DNA from: Candidatus Bathyarchaeota archaeon
GTDB lineage: Archaea > Thermoproteota > Bathyarchaeia > TCS64
Length of the DNA stretch: 11,141 nucleotides
Assembly: GCA_030613835.1 (NCBI GenBank)
Contig: JAUWLH010000033.1
Coordinates: 1 to 11,141, forward strand
Reading direction: 5' to 3'
Positions 1-7,088 of this stretch are shown piece after piece. The notes beneath the pieces were generated by a model. That model was given only the letters and a program-made list of their open reading frames with translations. It had not been told where the DNA came from and ran no database searches. Every line of letters starts with the position of its first letter. Within the stretch, counting starts at the first letter, position 1. The position numbers and the translations under genes are program-made.

Positions 1-527
1 TGAACACCGGCATCCAGCGCAGTGGAAGCACTCCTCAGTTCGCGGCCACCAGCACTACCCCTGTTGGCAGTGAATGGAAGGGCAAACCCCAGAGACGCAA
101 AAACATGCTCATGATCATGGCGGCCCACAGGATCCCCTATATCGCCACAGCAAGCCTAGCCTATATCCCTGACCTCAAGAGGAAGATCGAGAGGGCGGCA
201 GAGATTACCAGGAACGGCGAGGGCATGGCGTACCTCCAAGTACACCAGCCATGTACCACGGGATGGTACTTTGACCCGGCCAAGACCGTTGAGATCGGCA
301 AGCTAGCAGTCCAGCCAGGTGCATGGCCCATCGCTGAGATCGACCATGGCGAGTTCAAGCTCAACGTCAAGCCACGTGAGTTGAAGCCGATCAAGGAGTA
401 CCTTGAACCACAGAGAAGGTTCAGGCACATCGACGACGAGCTCCTGGAGATCATCCAAGGTCACATCCAAGATGACTGGGAGAGCTACCTCAAGCTGGCC
501 GAGGTCGGAAAGCTTCCTTGGTACTAA
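1..527 (+). CDS. porB: Pyruvate:ferredoxin oxidoreductase, beta subunit (3' part)
   Basis: This is the thiamine-diphosphate-binding subunit of the 2-oxoacid:ferredoxin oxidoreductase that turns pyruvate and CoA into acetyl-CoA, CO2 and reduced ferredoxin. The reading frame is open from position 3 and ends at TAA 525-527, so about 174 C-terminal residues are present and the start lies upstream of the window. The first codons read NTGIQRSGSTP, followed by an STTPVG segment, which is the family's signature next to the cofactor. Then come IMAAHRIPYIATASLAY and a QPCTTGW segment near the middle, both typical of PorB. The family is usually about 300 residues, so roughly the last 60% is seen. It is probably the last gene of a por operon, because a stable hairpin and about 270 gene-free bases follow. 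Other 2-oxoacid oxidoreductase beta subunits share these motifs, so the substrate is likely but not proven. Confidence 0.9.
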   Translation, partial: NTGIQRSGSTPQFAATSTTPVGSEWKGKPQRRKNMLMIMAAHRIPYIATASLAYIPDLKRKIERAAEITRNGEGMAYLQVHQPCTTGWYFDPAKTVEIGKLAVQPGAWPIAEIDHGEFKLNVKPRELKPIKEYLEPQRRFRHIDDELLEIIQGHIQDDWESYLKLAEVGKLPWY

Positions 528-563
528 CACTCCACCTATAACCATCGCCAACTTTTCAAGAGA

Positions 564-586
564 GGGGATGGGGTCACCCCTTCCCC
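564..586 (+). terminator. GC-rich hairpin downstream of porB
   Basis: Two 10-base arms (564-573 and 577-586) pair with one T-T mismatch around a 3-base loop. Eight of the nine pairs are G-C. The hairpin begins 37 bases after the porB stop. No uridine tract follows, so it may be an RNA 3'-end or stability structure rather than a classical terminator. Function is inferred from position and structure only. Confidence 0.4.
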
Positions 587-653
587 GCCGGAAACAGCCG
601 TCTTTCATCGAAACCAGACCCAGAACGGGCCTGATTTCATCCTGAAATGTACG

Positions 654-677
654 AAAAGCGTTTGGATAACGGCTTTT
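654..677 (+). other. Second hairpin with terminal T run
   Basis: AAAAGC (654-659) pairs with GCTTTT (672-677), and GTT pairs with AAC inside it, leaving a 5-base loop and one bulged G. The 3' arm ends in four T's. It lies in the gene-free stretch 528-799, between porB and the small winged-helix gene. It could be a weak transcription stop. Apart from this and the hairpin at 564-586, I see only AT-rich sequence at about 700-725 that might hold a promoter, and no tRNA. Confidence 0.25.
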
Positions 678-799
678 ACGGTGCACAAACACGGTTCAGT
701 GACCATAAAAAAGTGTATTACAGCCGGTGAGTAAACCCGTTTTTCAGCCATAACAAGTCTTTTACCATCCTCTTACCAATGAATCTACGGTGCAGAATG

Positions 800-997
800 A
801 TGTCGCAGGTCAAACTAAGCAAAACCGAGCAAAAGGTCTATGACCTGATCTGCCAGGGCGAGGTGATGTGTCGGCAACTAACCCCAAGGGAGAGCGGGGC
901 CGTCCCTGGACTCGTACAAAAGGGGCTCGTCGAGGTTTACAAAAAGAACGTGTCCCCCTACAGGGTCAAGAAGATCAAGTTCCTCCGCAAGACGTGA
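800..997 (+). CDS. Small winged-helix-like protein (65 aa), function unknown
   Basis: I do not recognise a named family. The 65-residue basic protein starts with a helix-forming segment (KLSKTEQKVYDLICQG), continues with a second helix around RQLTPRESGAVPGLVQKGLV, and ends in a basic strand-like segment (VEVYKKNVSPYRVKKIKFL). This order resembles a short winged helix: 'TExxVYDLI' first helix, recognition helix ending in a KGLV turn, then a wing. Many archaea have such tiny DNA-binding proteins. The frame is open from ATG 779. I chose ATG 800 because GGTG at 789-792 sits at the same distance as the GTGA motif does in front of glnA, thioredoxin and the D-aminoacylase; ATG 797 is also possible. 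It stands alone: the stop is 64 bases before the D-aminoacylase start, with a T5 run at 1006-1010. Confidence 0.65.
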   Translation: MSQVKLSKTEQKVYDLICQGEVMCRQLTPRESGAVPGLVQKGLVEVYKKNVSPYRVKKIKFLRKT

Positions 998-1021
998 CCC
1001 TCCCCTTTTTACTATAGGCTG

Positions 1022-1055
1022 TTTTAAAAATCGAGATACAGAGAATATCCCGTGA
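1022..1055 (+). promoter_or_regulatory. Promoter and ribosome binding site of the D-aminoacylase gene
   Basis: TTTTAAAAA at 1022-1030 is a TATA-like element, and the expected start of transcription is near 1052. GTGA at 1052-1055 is followed by six bases and the TTG start. The 9-mer GTGAATCAT here is identical to that in front of thioredoxin (7149-7157), with the start codon at the same distance. Confidence 0.4.
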
Positions 1056-1061
1056 ATCATT

Positions 1062-2630
1062 TTGGCGTATGATATTCTGATTAAAAAAGGCAAGATCATC
1101 GACGGCACAGGCAACCCTTGGTACCGAGCCGACGTAGCCATCGATAAGGGAAAGATAGTCGCGCTTGGGAAGAACCTAGGCGAGGCCGACATGGTAATTG
1201 ATGCAAAGGGTCACATTGTCAGCCCAGGCTTCATTGACATTCACAGCCACAGCGACCTCCCGGTGCTCATTGACCCCATGGCACACAGCAAGATCAGGCA
1301 GGGCGTGACCACGGAGGTGGTGGGACAGTGCGGGAACTCGGCGGCCCCCATGTACGAGGGCCTCAGGGAGTACAGGGAGACATACTCAAGAAGCAGCGTC
1401 CCCGATGACTTTGAGCTCAACTGGACCACCATGGAAAGCTACCTAGATCTCCTAGACGCGCAGGGAATCGCATTGAACATCGCCGCGGTGGTGGGCCACG
1501 GAACGGTCAGGGCTAACGTCATTGGGTACGAGAACAGGCCGCCAACTGATAGCGAACTCAAGGAAATGAGGGGTCACATAAGGGACGCCATGGAGCAGGG
1601 CGCGTGGGGCATGAGCACAGGGCTCATCTATCCACCGAGCGTATATGGCGATCAAGCCGAGATAACCGAGCTCAACAAGGTAGTGTCCGAGTATGGTGGG
1701 ATCTATTTCAGCCATATCAGGGGAGAGGGAGACACGCTCCTTGACGCCGTAACCGAGGCATGCGAGATAGGGAAAGATGGGGGCACGCCCGTCCAGATCG
1801 CCCACTTCAAGGCCAGCGGTACCCAGAACTGGGGGAAAACCAAGGAAAGTCTCGCCCTCGTCAAGAAGTACCGGGGCATGGGCATCGAGGTGACATTCGA
1901 TCAGTACCCTTACATCGCCTCCAGCACCGGGCTGACCGCCCTTCTGCCCCACTGGGCACACGATGGAGGCGCCACCAAGATGCTTGAGGTCCTCAATGAC
2001 CCCGTGAAGGTGAAACAGATCAGGAACGAGCTCCGCCTAAACTATGGATGGGACAAGATCCTGGTAACCAACGCCAAGAACAACCCCCAGTACAACGGCA
2101 AGCACATCCAAGAGATCTCCGAGATGATGAACCTTGAGGCATTCGAGGCATACATACAGCTCCTCATCATGGAGAATACCCAGGTCCCTAGCGTAATGTT
2201 CGGCATGGACGAGGAGGACGTCAGGAGGGTCATGAAGAGCCCATACGGCATGGTGGGAAGCGACGGCTCTGCCATAAGCCCACAGGGAATCTGGGAGAAC
2301 ATGGTTCCACATCCAAGGCTCTACGGCACCTTCCCCAGGATCCTCGGCTACTATGTCAAGGAGGGAGTGCTCTCACTGCCCGAGGCCGTCAGGAAGATGA
2401 CGGGCGCACCCGCCCAGAAGATGGGCTTCAAGGACCGCGGGCTGCTCAGGGAGGGATACGTCGCGGACATAACCGTGTTCCACCCCAAGGAGGTGCGGGA
2501 CGTCGCCACGTTCACCGATCCACAAAGGTACGCGTCCGGAATACCCTATGTCATCGTCAACGGTGAAGTGGTCATAGAAAAGTCGGAGCATACGGGTGCC
2601 CTACCAGGAAAGTCACTAAGAAGAGGCTAG
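1062..2630 (+). CDS. N-acyl-D-amino-acid deacylase (D-aminoacylase), amidohydrolase superfamily
   Basis: A cytosolic metal-dependent hydrolase expected to release D-amino acids from N-acyl-D-amino acids. The 522 residues match the usual length (about 480-530). Residues 1-60 and the C-terminal 60 form the small beta domain around a TIM barrel. Visible ligands are H61-x-H63 (DIHSHSD), C90 (GQCGNS, the metal-binding cysteine of this family), H146, H218 (SHIRGEG), H248 (QIAHFK) and D401 (VGSDGSA, the likely catalytic acid). The HPRLYGTFPRILG segment and the late RGLLREGYVADITVF segment are also family hallmarks. The start is TTG 1062, because TGA at 1053-1055 is in frame just upstream and residues MAYDILIKKG fit the family N-terminus. 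No signal peptide is seen. The last 15 bases overlap the oppositely oriented ACS-like gene. Close relatives act on D-glutamate or dihydropyrimidine-like substrates, so the exact substrate is open. Confidence 0.88.
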   Translation: MAYDILIKKGKIIDGTGNPWYRADVAIDKGKIVALGKNLGEADMVIDAKGHIVSPGFIDIHSHSDLPVLIDPMAHSKIRQGVTTEVVGQCGNSAAPMYEGLREYRETYSRSSVPDDFELNWTTMESYLDLLDAQGIALNIAAVVGHGTVRANVIGYENRPPTDSELKEMRGHIRDAMEQGAWGMSTGLIYPPSVYGDQAEITELNKVVSEYGGIYFSHIRGEGDTLLDAVTEACEIGKDGGTPVQIAHFKASGTQNWGKTKESLALVKKYRGMGIEVTFDQYPYIASSTGLTALLPHWAHDGGATKMLEVLNDPVKVKQIRNELRLNYGWDKILVTNAKNNPQYNGKHIQEISEMMNLEAFEAYIQLLIMENTQVPSVMFGMDEEDVRRVMKSPYGMVGSDGSAISPQGIWENMVPHPRLYGTFPRILGYYVKEGVLSLPEAVRKMTGAPAQKMGFKDRGLLREGYVADITVFHPKEVRDVATFTDPQRYASGIPYVIVNGEVVIEKSEHTGALPGKSLRRG

Positions 2631-4514
2631 GAACTCTTTCAGCTCTGCCAGGGAGACCGCATCCTTCTCGGTTGCGATTCGGGCCCCTCTCTCCTCTGAG
2701 ATCGAGTCCCCCGCTATTGTTTTCAGCGAGCTTGTCATCCAGACTACCCTACTGTATCCTCCGTCGGCCTGGAAGAACTTGGGGCTCTTCAGGTATAATG
2801 TCGCGAATGTGGTAAAGCCATCTGGGTTCTGGTAACCTGCCACGTTATTCGCCAGCCTCGTCCAGGTCCAACCGCCAGGTGCCTCTCCTGCGTATTTCCT
2901 GTGTACCATCGCTATACCATCAAGCTCCGGGATGTAGTACGCCACGTTCTGGAAACAACTGCAGGCGGTGTGTGGATGCTTGAAGATGCTATGCAAATAG
3001 ACTCGCTCTACCCTTCCCCCTGTCCGCTCCTTGGTTGCCTTGTTTACCCCGCTGTACTCCCCCTTCTCGGGGTCAATCAGTTCGCCTTTCTCTATTAACG
3101 TGCATTTATAGTAGACGTTACCGGGTGCCAGTAACGCCTGAGCCTTCAAGACCCACCATGGGCTTGATCCGCATTGGGACGGGCGATCGGGCGAAACCGT
3201 GCATGCATGACTGAGGCTGAAGCTGGCGCACCTCATACAGCCGTAGAAAGCGTCAACGCTCTCCTCAGTGGCCCCCTCAATATGCGCCTTCCTCTCGTCC
3301 TTGAACGATTTGATATCTGGGCTTAGTTTTTCAATCTTGTCATGATCAAGTAGTAGGCTGATCCTCATAGGTCCTATCTCGGGGAACTTGTTTCTCAGCT
3401 CAACCTGGATCACCTTCAGGATGTGTTCGTACTCGAATCCGTTCTCCTTGGCGCCATTTGATACTTGAAGGGAGTCAACTGAGCCTCCCATGAGGTTGAC
3501 CTGGACTCCCTTGATGTACTTGATTACTCTTAGCAGCGTACTCTCCACGCCCACAGTAACTATGTCGTCTACGACGGGGTTACCTAGCTCCACCAGAATG
3601 GAGATATCGTCAAGGCTTTCCCCTTTCACTATGAGCTCATCTCCTACTATGCTATGATTTGGTATAGCAACTACGAAGCTCTCTGGGGAGCCTTTGACCT
3701 CAACAACCGGTCCCGTTATCTTCTCCCTACCGAAAACAGGACCCACCTCATGCGGGACCCCAGGAACGGCCTTCTCCACGAGCCTCGCTCTTACATTTGG
3801 CAAACCCCATGCGGTCTCCATCATCTCCTCCAACGATTCTCCAACGTAGACCATCCCTGTCAGACCTCGATCATCCCTGAGGGCAACCAGTGGAACCCCG
3901 AGAGCAAGCATCGACTGGATCATTGACTTTTCCATCGCCTCAAGTTCACCAGTAACAAACATGACGCCCGGCGCCTTCTCCTCTATCTCATGGGTGATAG
4001 CATGACTGGAACCTGCGTCAATCCTGGCATAAATCAGCGCGTACCTGATCATGAGCTGACCGAAGTAGACCACAGCGGTCTCCCTAGAGCCATAATCCAC
4101 ATGGTCAACATCCCCGAGGACCTGACCCGACCTCCCCACGGTGTGAATCTTGAAGTTCCTATCCCCGAGAAGCTGTGCAAGCTTGACAAGCTTCTCGTCT
4201 CCACCCATCAAAAGGGCCCACGCATTATTGCCCTCATTCAGGCCCAGGCAGTAAGACCTGAACCTGTCATCCGAGATGAAGTGGTCCACATGGTCCTCGT
4301 AACCTGACTCCACCTGCTCTGCGAGCCACAGGGCATCAAGGAAGTATCCTCCTTTCTCCTCCCTTACCCTGCTCAAAGCCCCCTCTGTCATCTCGTCCGT
4401 TGGCTCCATCACCCCTGTCAAGCCGAAAAGTAAGGGGTACCTGAACTCAGTTCCATGGTACTCTCCCCTTTCTGATGTTTTCTCCTTGAAAAACTCGTAA
4501 ACCATTTCGCCCAT
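2616..4514 (-). CDS. Divergent acetyl-CoA synthase (AcsB/CdhC-like), three-domain form
   Basis: Relative of the acetyl-CoA synthase subunit, which builds acetyl-CoA from CO, a methyl group and CoA on a Ni-Ni-[4Fe-4S] A-cluster. From ATG 4514 it has 632 residues. Residues about 20-270 resemble the bacterial domain 1 (YPLLFGLTG, HFISDD), 270-400 the middle domain, and 400-632 the A-cluster domain. C426-x2-C429-x8-C438-x9-C448 matches the [4Fe-4S] spacing of the Moorella enzyme exactly. C518-S519-C520 replaces the CGC nickel site. F432 and the ADGGYSRVVWM segment are kept. The usual GQR segment and the glycine-rich segment before the ADGG motif are not recognisable. Bacterial AcsB is about 730 residues and archaeal CdhC about 470, so the architecture is bacterial-like. 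ATG 4514 is chosen because AGGTG (4521-4525) precedes it by six bases; GTG 4523 would extend it by three residues. It follows the Lrp gene by 52 bases. No CODH or corrinoid-protein genes are present, so the activity is uncertain. Confidence 0.8.
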   Translation of the reverse strand: MGEMVYEFFKEKTSERGEYHGTEFRYPLLFGLTGVMEPTDEMTEGALSRVREEKGGYFLDALWLAEQVESGYEDHVDHFISDDRFRSYCLGLNEGNNAWALLMGGDEKLVKLAQLLGDRNFKIHTVGRSGQVLGDVDHVDYGSRETAVVYFGQLMIRYALIYARIDAGSSHAITHEIEEKAPGVMFVTGELEAMEKSMIQSMLALGVPLVALRDDRGLTGMVYVGESLEEMMETAWGLPNVRARLVEKAVPGVPHEVGPVFGREKITGPVVEVKGSPESFVVAIPNHSIVGDELIVKGESLDDISILVELGNPVVDDIVTVGVESTLLRVIKYIKGVQVNLMGGSVDSLQVSNGAKENGFEYEHILKVIQVELRNKFPEIGPMRISLLLDHDKIEKLSPDIKSFKDERKAHIEGATEESVDAFYGCMRCASFSLSHACTVSPDRPSQCGSSPWWVLKAQALLAPGNVYYKCTLIEKGELIDPEKGEYSGVNKATKERTGGRVERVYLHSIFKHPHTACSCFQNVAYYIPELDGIAMVHRKYAGEAPGGWTWTRLANNVAGYQNPDGFTTFATLYLKSPKFFQADGGYSRVVWMTSSLKTIAGDSISEERGARIATEKDAVSLAELKEFLASS

Positions 4515-4566
4515 CTGGGACACCTAACTCGGAGAACAGTTGAAGGGTAGAAGATAATGGTTGAGA

Positions 4567-5025
4567 TTACCTGAGATTGTTGATCATCCGGAAGTCTTCC
4601 TTTATCGTATTCAGGACCACGTGAGTGTTTGTCCTCTCCACGTACTCCATGGACAGTAGGTCCTTGGGGAACTCGCTGAGCTCCCGCCTGTTCCTGAACT
4701 TGGCGATCACAATACTGTCGATGGCTCCGGTAACGTCGTAGACCGCGCACACATACGGCAACTTGGCGATATCCCTCTGGGTCTCCAACAGCTTGCCCCT
4801 GCCCACTGTAACCGTCATGATTACCGTGAGCTCAAAGCCCAGCCTCTCAAAGTCAAGCATAACCGTGTAGTCGGTTATCACTCCCGCAGACTCCAGACGC
4901 TGGATGTGGTTGATCACCGTGGCTGCTGAGACGCCGATGGCTCTCGCTAGCTCCCTGTTGCTCCTGTTCGAGTTTACGAGCAACTCGGCCAGGATCTTCC
5001 TATCTATATCGTCTAATGCGAACAT
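4567..5025 (-). CDS. Lrp/AsnC-family transcriptional regulator
   Basis: A 152-residue DNA-binding protein of the feast/famine family, the normal length. The N-terminal helix-turn-helix spans about residues 5-52 (DDIDRKILAELLVNSNRS, then RELARAIGVSAATVINHIQRLE). The C-terminal RAM/AsnC ligand and oligomer domain spans about 64-150, with the characteristic VYDVTGAIDSIV turn at 95-106, where amino-acid effectors bind in relatives. The start ATG 5025 lies about 4 bases after the predicted transcription start (TATA at 5051-5060), so the mRNA is probably leaderless. The gene reads towards the ACS-like gene, probably in one transcript, and is divergent from glutamine synthetase. Self-regulation and control of glnA are reasonable guesses from this position. 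The effector cannot be told from sequence. Confidence 0.92.
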   Translation of the reverse strand: MFALDDIDRKILAELLVNSNRSNRELARAIGVSAATVINHIQRLESAGVITDYTVMLDFERLGFELTVIMTVTVGRGKLLETQRDIAKLPYVCAVYDVTGAIDSIVIAKFRNRRELSEFPKDLLSMEYVERTNTHVVLNTIKEDFRMINNLR

Positions 5026-5042
5026 TTGGTATCACACTACTG

Positions 5043-5060
5043 TTTATTGTTTTTAATAAA
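5043..5060 (-). promoter_or_regulatory. TATA element and AT-rich inverted repeat before the Lrp gene
   Basis: On the minus strand TTTATTAAAA (5060-5051) is a TATA-like box centred about 30 bases before ATG 5025. It is part of a perfect inverted repeat, TTTATT (5043-5048) and AATAAA (5055-5060), with a 6-base spacer. AT-rich palindromes are usual Lrp-family operators, so self-repression is plausible. Confidence 0.45.
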
Positions 5061-5125
5061 CGCTTGATTGGTGTATATGAAACTTCCTATTTTCTTGGGA
5101 TTTGTATATCAGAACGTCTAAATCA

Positions 5126-5262
5126 TTCACATATGTTTTGTGCGCAGAAAGGAAAACCTCTCTATATTTTTTTTGACGTTTTTTGGCATAATTTTACACG
5201 GATAAATCAAAACCTCTTCACATACGTTTAGTCAACATCCAATTATACAACCAAACGTTTAG
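5126..5262 (+). repeat. Repeated motifs in the Lrp-glnA divergent region
   Basis: Two 16-base copies with 14 matches lie at 5126-5141 and 5217-5232; their consensus is TTCACATAyGTTTwGT. A third, shorter relative at 5251-5262 (CCAAACGTTTAG) contains the perfect palindrome AAACGTTT. ACGTTTAG occurs exactly at 5224-5231 and 5255-5262, 31 bases apart, close to three helical turns. AAAACCTCT is also repeated, at 5153-5161 and 5209-5217. The copies lie upstream of the glnA TATA box, a position fitting binding sites for a regulator such as the adjacent Lrp protein. The rest of this 287-base stretch is AT-rich with no gene. Confidence 0.45.
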
Positions 5263-5272
5263 CAATAATGGG

Positions 5273-5306
5273 AAAAGGTATATATATGTGATTACGGAGG
5301 GAGTGA
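5273..5306 (+). promoter_or_regulatory. glnA promoter (BRE/TATA) and ribosome binding site
   Basis: AAAAGG (5273-5278) followed by TATATATAT (5279-5287) looks like an archaeal BRE plus TATA box. GGAGG at 5296-5300 and GTGA at 5303-5306 precede ATG 5313; GTGA is six bases away, as in front of thioredoxin and the D-aminoacylase. If this TATA is used, transcription would begin near 5308 and would exclude the ribosome site. An upstream element such as AATTATACA (5241-5249) may therefore serve as an additional promoter. Confidence 0.5.
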
Positions 5307-5312
5307 GTTATT

Positions 5313-6695
5313 ATGGTTTCAAGCGTCCTAACCAACGAAGACTCCGTTGGACTGATTATGGAAAAAGTCGCAAAGCGTGACATCAAGTACCTCAGGCTCA
5401 TAGTTGTAGACCCAAACGGCAGCCCAAAGGCGATGCTGATCCCTGAGTACCAAATCAGGGACTCACTGGAGAACGGTGTAGCGTTCGACGGCAGCAGCAT
5501 CCCGGGTTTCGCCGAGGTCAATCAGAGCGACCTTAACCTCCACCCTGACCCATCAACCTTCCTGGTGCCAATGTGGGAGACTCCTGGAATCGCACTGATG
5601 TTCTGCTACGTCAGTAACCCCAATGGCGCTCCATTCCAGGGAGACCCAAGGGGGCACCTCAAGAGAACCGTTGATGACTTGGAGGAGAAAGGGTACGGTT
5701 TCAACACCGGTCCAGAACTGGAATACTTCTATGTCACGGACAAGGACGGAGGTGTGGCACCCTTCGGAAGCGGAGGGTACTTCGACCTTCCTCCACTCGA
5801 CCCAACTGAGGACGTTAAACTTGAGACATTGATGTGTCTTGAGGCAGCGGGCTTCCAGCTAGACCGGGTCCACCACGAGGCAGCAATGGGGCAACAAGAG
5901 ATCAACTTCCGTTACAGTGACGCACTGAAGACCGCGGACAACGTCATCCTGTACAAATTAGCTGTCAAGACCATTGCCAAGAAACATAACACAACCGCCA
6001 CCTTCATGCCTAAACCGTTCTGGGGTATCAACGGAAGTGGCTGCCACATGCACCAGAGCATCGTTGACCTTGATACCGGTAGAAACATATTCAGCAACCC
6101 TGACACCGAGTTCGGGCTAAGCGAGACAGCCATACACTACATCGGTGGGCTACTCAAACATGCTCCAGCAATGTCAATGATCGTCGCACCCCTGGTGAAC
6201 AGCTACAAGCGGCTTGTGCCCCACTACGAGGCACCAGTCTACGTGAGCTGGGGCTATGCTAACAGAAGCGCACTTATCAGGGTTCCACTGGCTCCCGGAG
6301 ACAAGAACAACGTTACAAGGATAGAGTACCGCCACCCCGACCCATCATCAAATCCTTACCTCGTGGCAGCTGCGCTGCTAAAGGCTGGTTGGGAGGGCAT
6401 CGACAAGAAGATCGAGCCAAGCGCCCCCTTGACCGAGAACATCTACGAGCTGACCCCCGCTCAGATGAAAGATAAGGGCGTGGGGTATATGCCCGAGCAC
6501 CTGGGAGATGCTGTGGATATCTTCGCGGAGGACAAGACCATGGAGGACGCTCTAGGTGGCTTCCTCACCGAGAACCTAATCAAGCTGAAGCGGGCCGAGT
6601 TCAAGAGCTATATGGACTTCACAGGTGTTGACTGGTCTGCCAGCAGGCCAAACATCACGTCATGGGAGTACGAGCGCTACCTTACTCGCTGCTAA
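5313..6695 (+). CDS. glnA: Glutamine synthetase, type I (GSI-alpha-like)
   Basis: Joins ammonia to glutamate with ATP to make glutamine, acting as a cytosolic dodecamer. At 460 residues it has standard GSI length. The beta-grasp N-terminal domain carries FDGSSIPGF at 58-66. The catalytic domain shows metal and substrate residues E135 and E137 (GPELEYF), E189 and E196 (HHEAAMGQQEINF), H245 (NGSGCHMH), R318 and R323 (NRSALIRVP), and E338 with R340 (RIEYRHPDPSSNPYL). The segment around Y378 reads NIYELTP, not the NLYDLPP adenylylation motif of the GSI-beta type, so control by adenylylation is unlikely. The stop codon shares bases with that of the TrmB-like gene on the other strand. The divergent Lrp gene and the repeats upstream suggest nitrogen- or amino-acid-responsive transcription. 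Confidence 0.96.
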   Translation: MVSSVLTNEDSVGLIMEKVAKRDIKYLRLIVVDPNGSPKAMLIPEYQIRDSLENGVAFDGSSIPGFAEVNQSDLNLHPDPSTFLVPMWETPGIALMFCYVSNPNGAPFQGDPRGHLKRTVDDLEEKGYGFNTGPELEYFYVTDKDGGVAPFGSGGYFDLPPLDPTEDVKLETLMCLEAAGFQLDRVHHEAAMGQQEINFRYSDALKTADNVILYKLAVKTIAKKHNTTATFMPKPFWGINGSGCHMHQSIVDLDTGRNIFSNPDTEFGLSETAIHYIGGLLKHAPAMSMIVAPLVNSYKRLVPHYEAPVYVSWGYANRSALIRVPLAPGDKNNVTRIEYRHPDPSSNPYLVAAALLKAGWEGIDKKIEPSAPLTENIYELTPAQMKDKGVGYMPEHLGDAVDIFAEDKTMEDALGGFLTENLIKLKRAEFKSYMDFTGVDWSASRPNITSWEYERYLTRC

Positions 6696-7084
6696 ACCTT
6701 ACAGCTGATCTCCGCGATCTTCTCGGGGAGGTCATCCAGTTCCGAAATCATTTTCTCATACCACCTGTCGAGGGCATCCCTTATCGAAGCCTTGAGCATC
6801 TTGGGTGGGACGGGTCTGTACCTGAACTTGTACCCCCCCAGGCCGATGAGCTCCTCGTTCCTTATGGCCAGACCTTTCTCCACCAGGTTCTGGAGGATCC
6901 TCTGGGCCGTTGACCTGCTCTTTCCCATAAGTTCTGCTGCCTCGTTGATTGTTAAAGGTCCCTTGTTGACGAGGACGCAGTACGCCCTGATCTCCGTGGT
7001 CTTTATCCCCAGGGCGCACCTCATGAGTTCCTCCGGCCCTATCTGCTGTGCGTTGAGGATGTTCTGTATCTCTCTAAGACTCAT
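6692..7084 (-). CDS. TrmB-like winged-helix transcriptional regulator
   Basis: A 130-residue DNA-binding protein of the archaeal TrmB/MarR-like type. Residues about 28-90 form a winged helix: helix EIRAYCVLVNKG, then LTINEAAELMG, the recognition helix KSRSTAQRILQNLVEKGL and a wing rich in basic residues (KFRYRPVPP). The C-terminal stretch 95-125 is a charged amphipathic helix likely to dimerise. No sugar-binding domain of full TrmB is present. The frame opens at TTG 7096, but I prefer ATG 7084 because a perfect inverted repeat (7089-7109) lies immediately upstream and would otherwise be partly coding. Three cysteines (C23, C36, C128) and the divergent thioredoxin gene raise the possibility of redox sensing, which is only a guess. 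It is named a 'TrmB-like' protein on the fold pattern, not on a known target. Confidence 0.82.
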   Translation of the reverse strand: MSLREIQNILNAQQIGPEELMRCALGIKTTEIRAYCVLVNKGPLTINEAAELMGKSRSTAQRILQNLVEKGLAIRNEELIGLGGYKFRYRPVPPKMLKASIRDALDRWYEKMISELDDLPEKIAEISCKV

Positions 7085-7088
7085 AACT

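Noticed and set aside
303..692. 129-codon minus-strand frame antisense to porB
   Set aside because: porB is clearly coding on the plus strand and the antisense translation shows no family motif.
680..760. Possible tRNA or C/D-box RNA in the porB downstream stretch (GGTTCA and CTGA-like words)
   Set aside because: No acceptor or anticodon stem could be drawn around GGTTCAGTGACC, and no properly spaced C and D boxes were found.
1452..1961. 169-codon minus-strand frame inside the D-aminoacylase gene
   Set aside because: It is a shadow of the plus-strand codons, and the plus strand has all the metal ligands of the enzyme.
5016..5231. 71-codon plus-strand frame in the Lrp-glnA region
   Set aside because: It begins inside the Lrp gene, crosses its promoter and is simply AT-rich sequence free of stops; there is no ribosome site.
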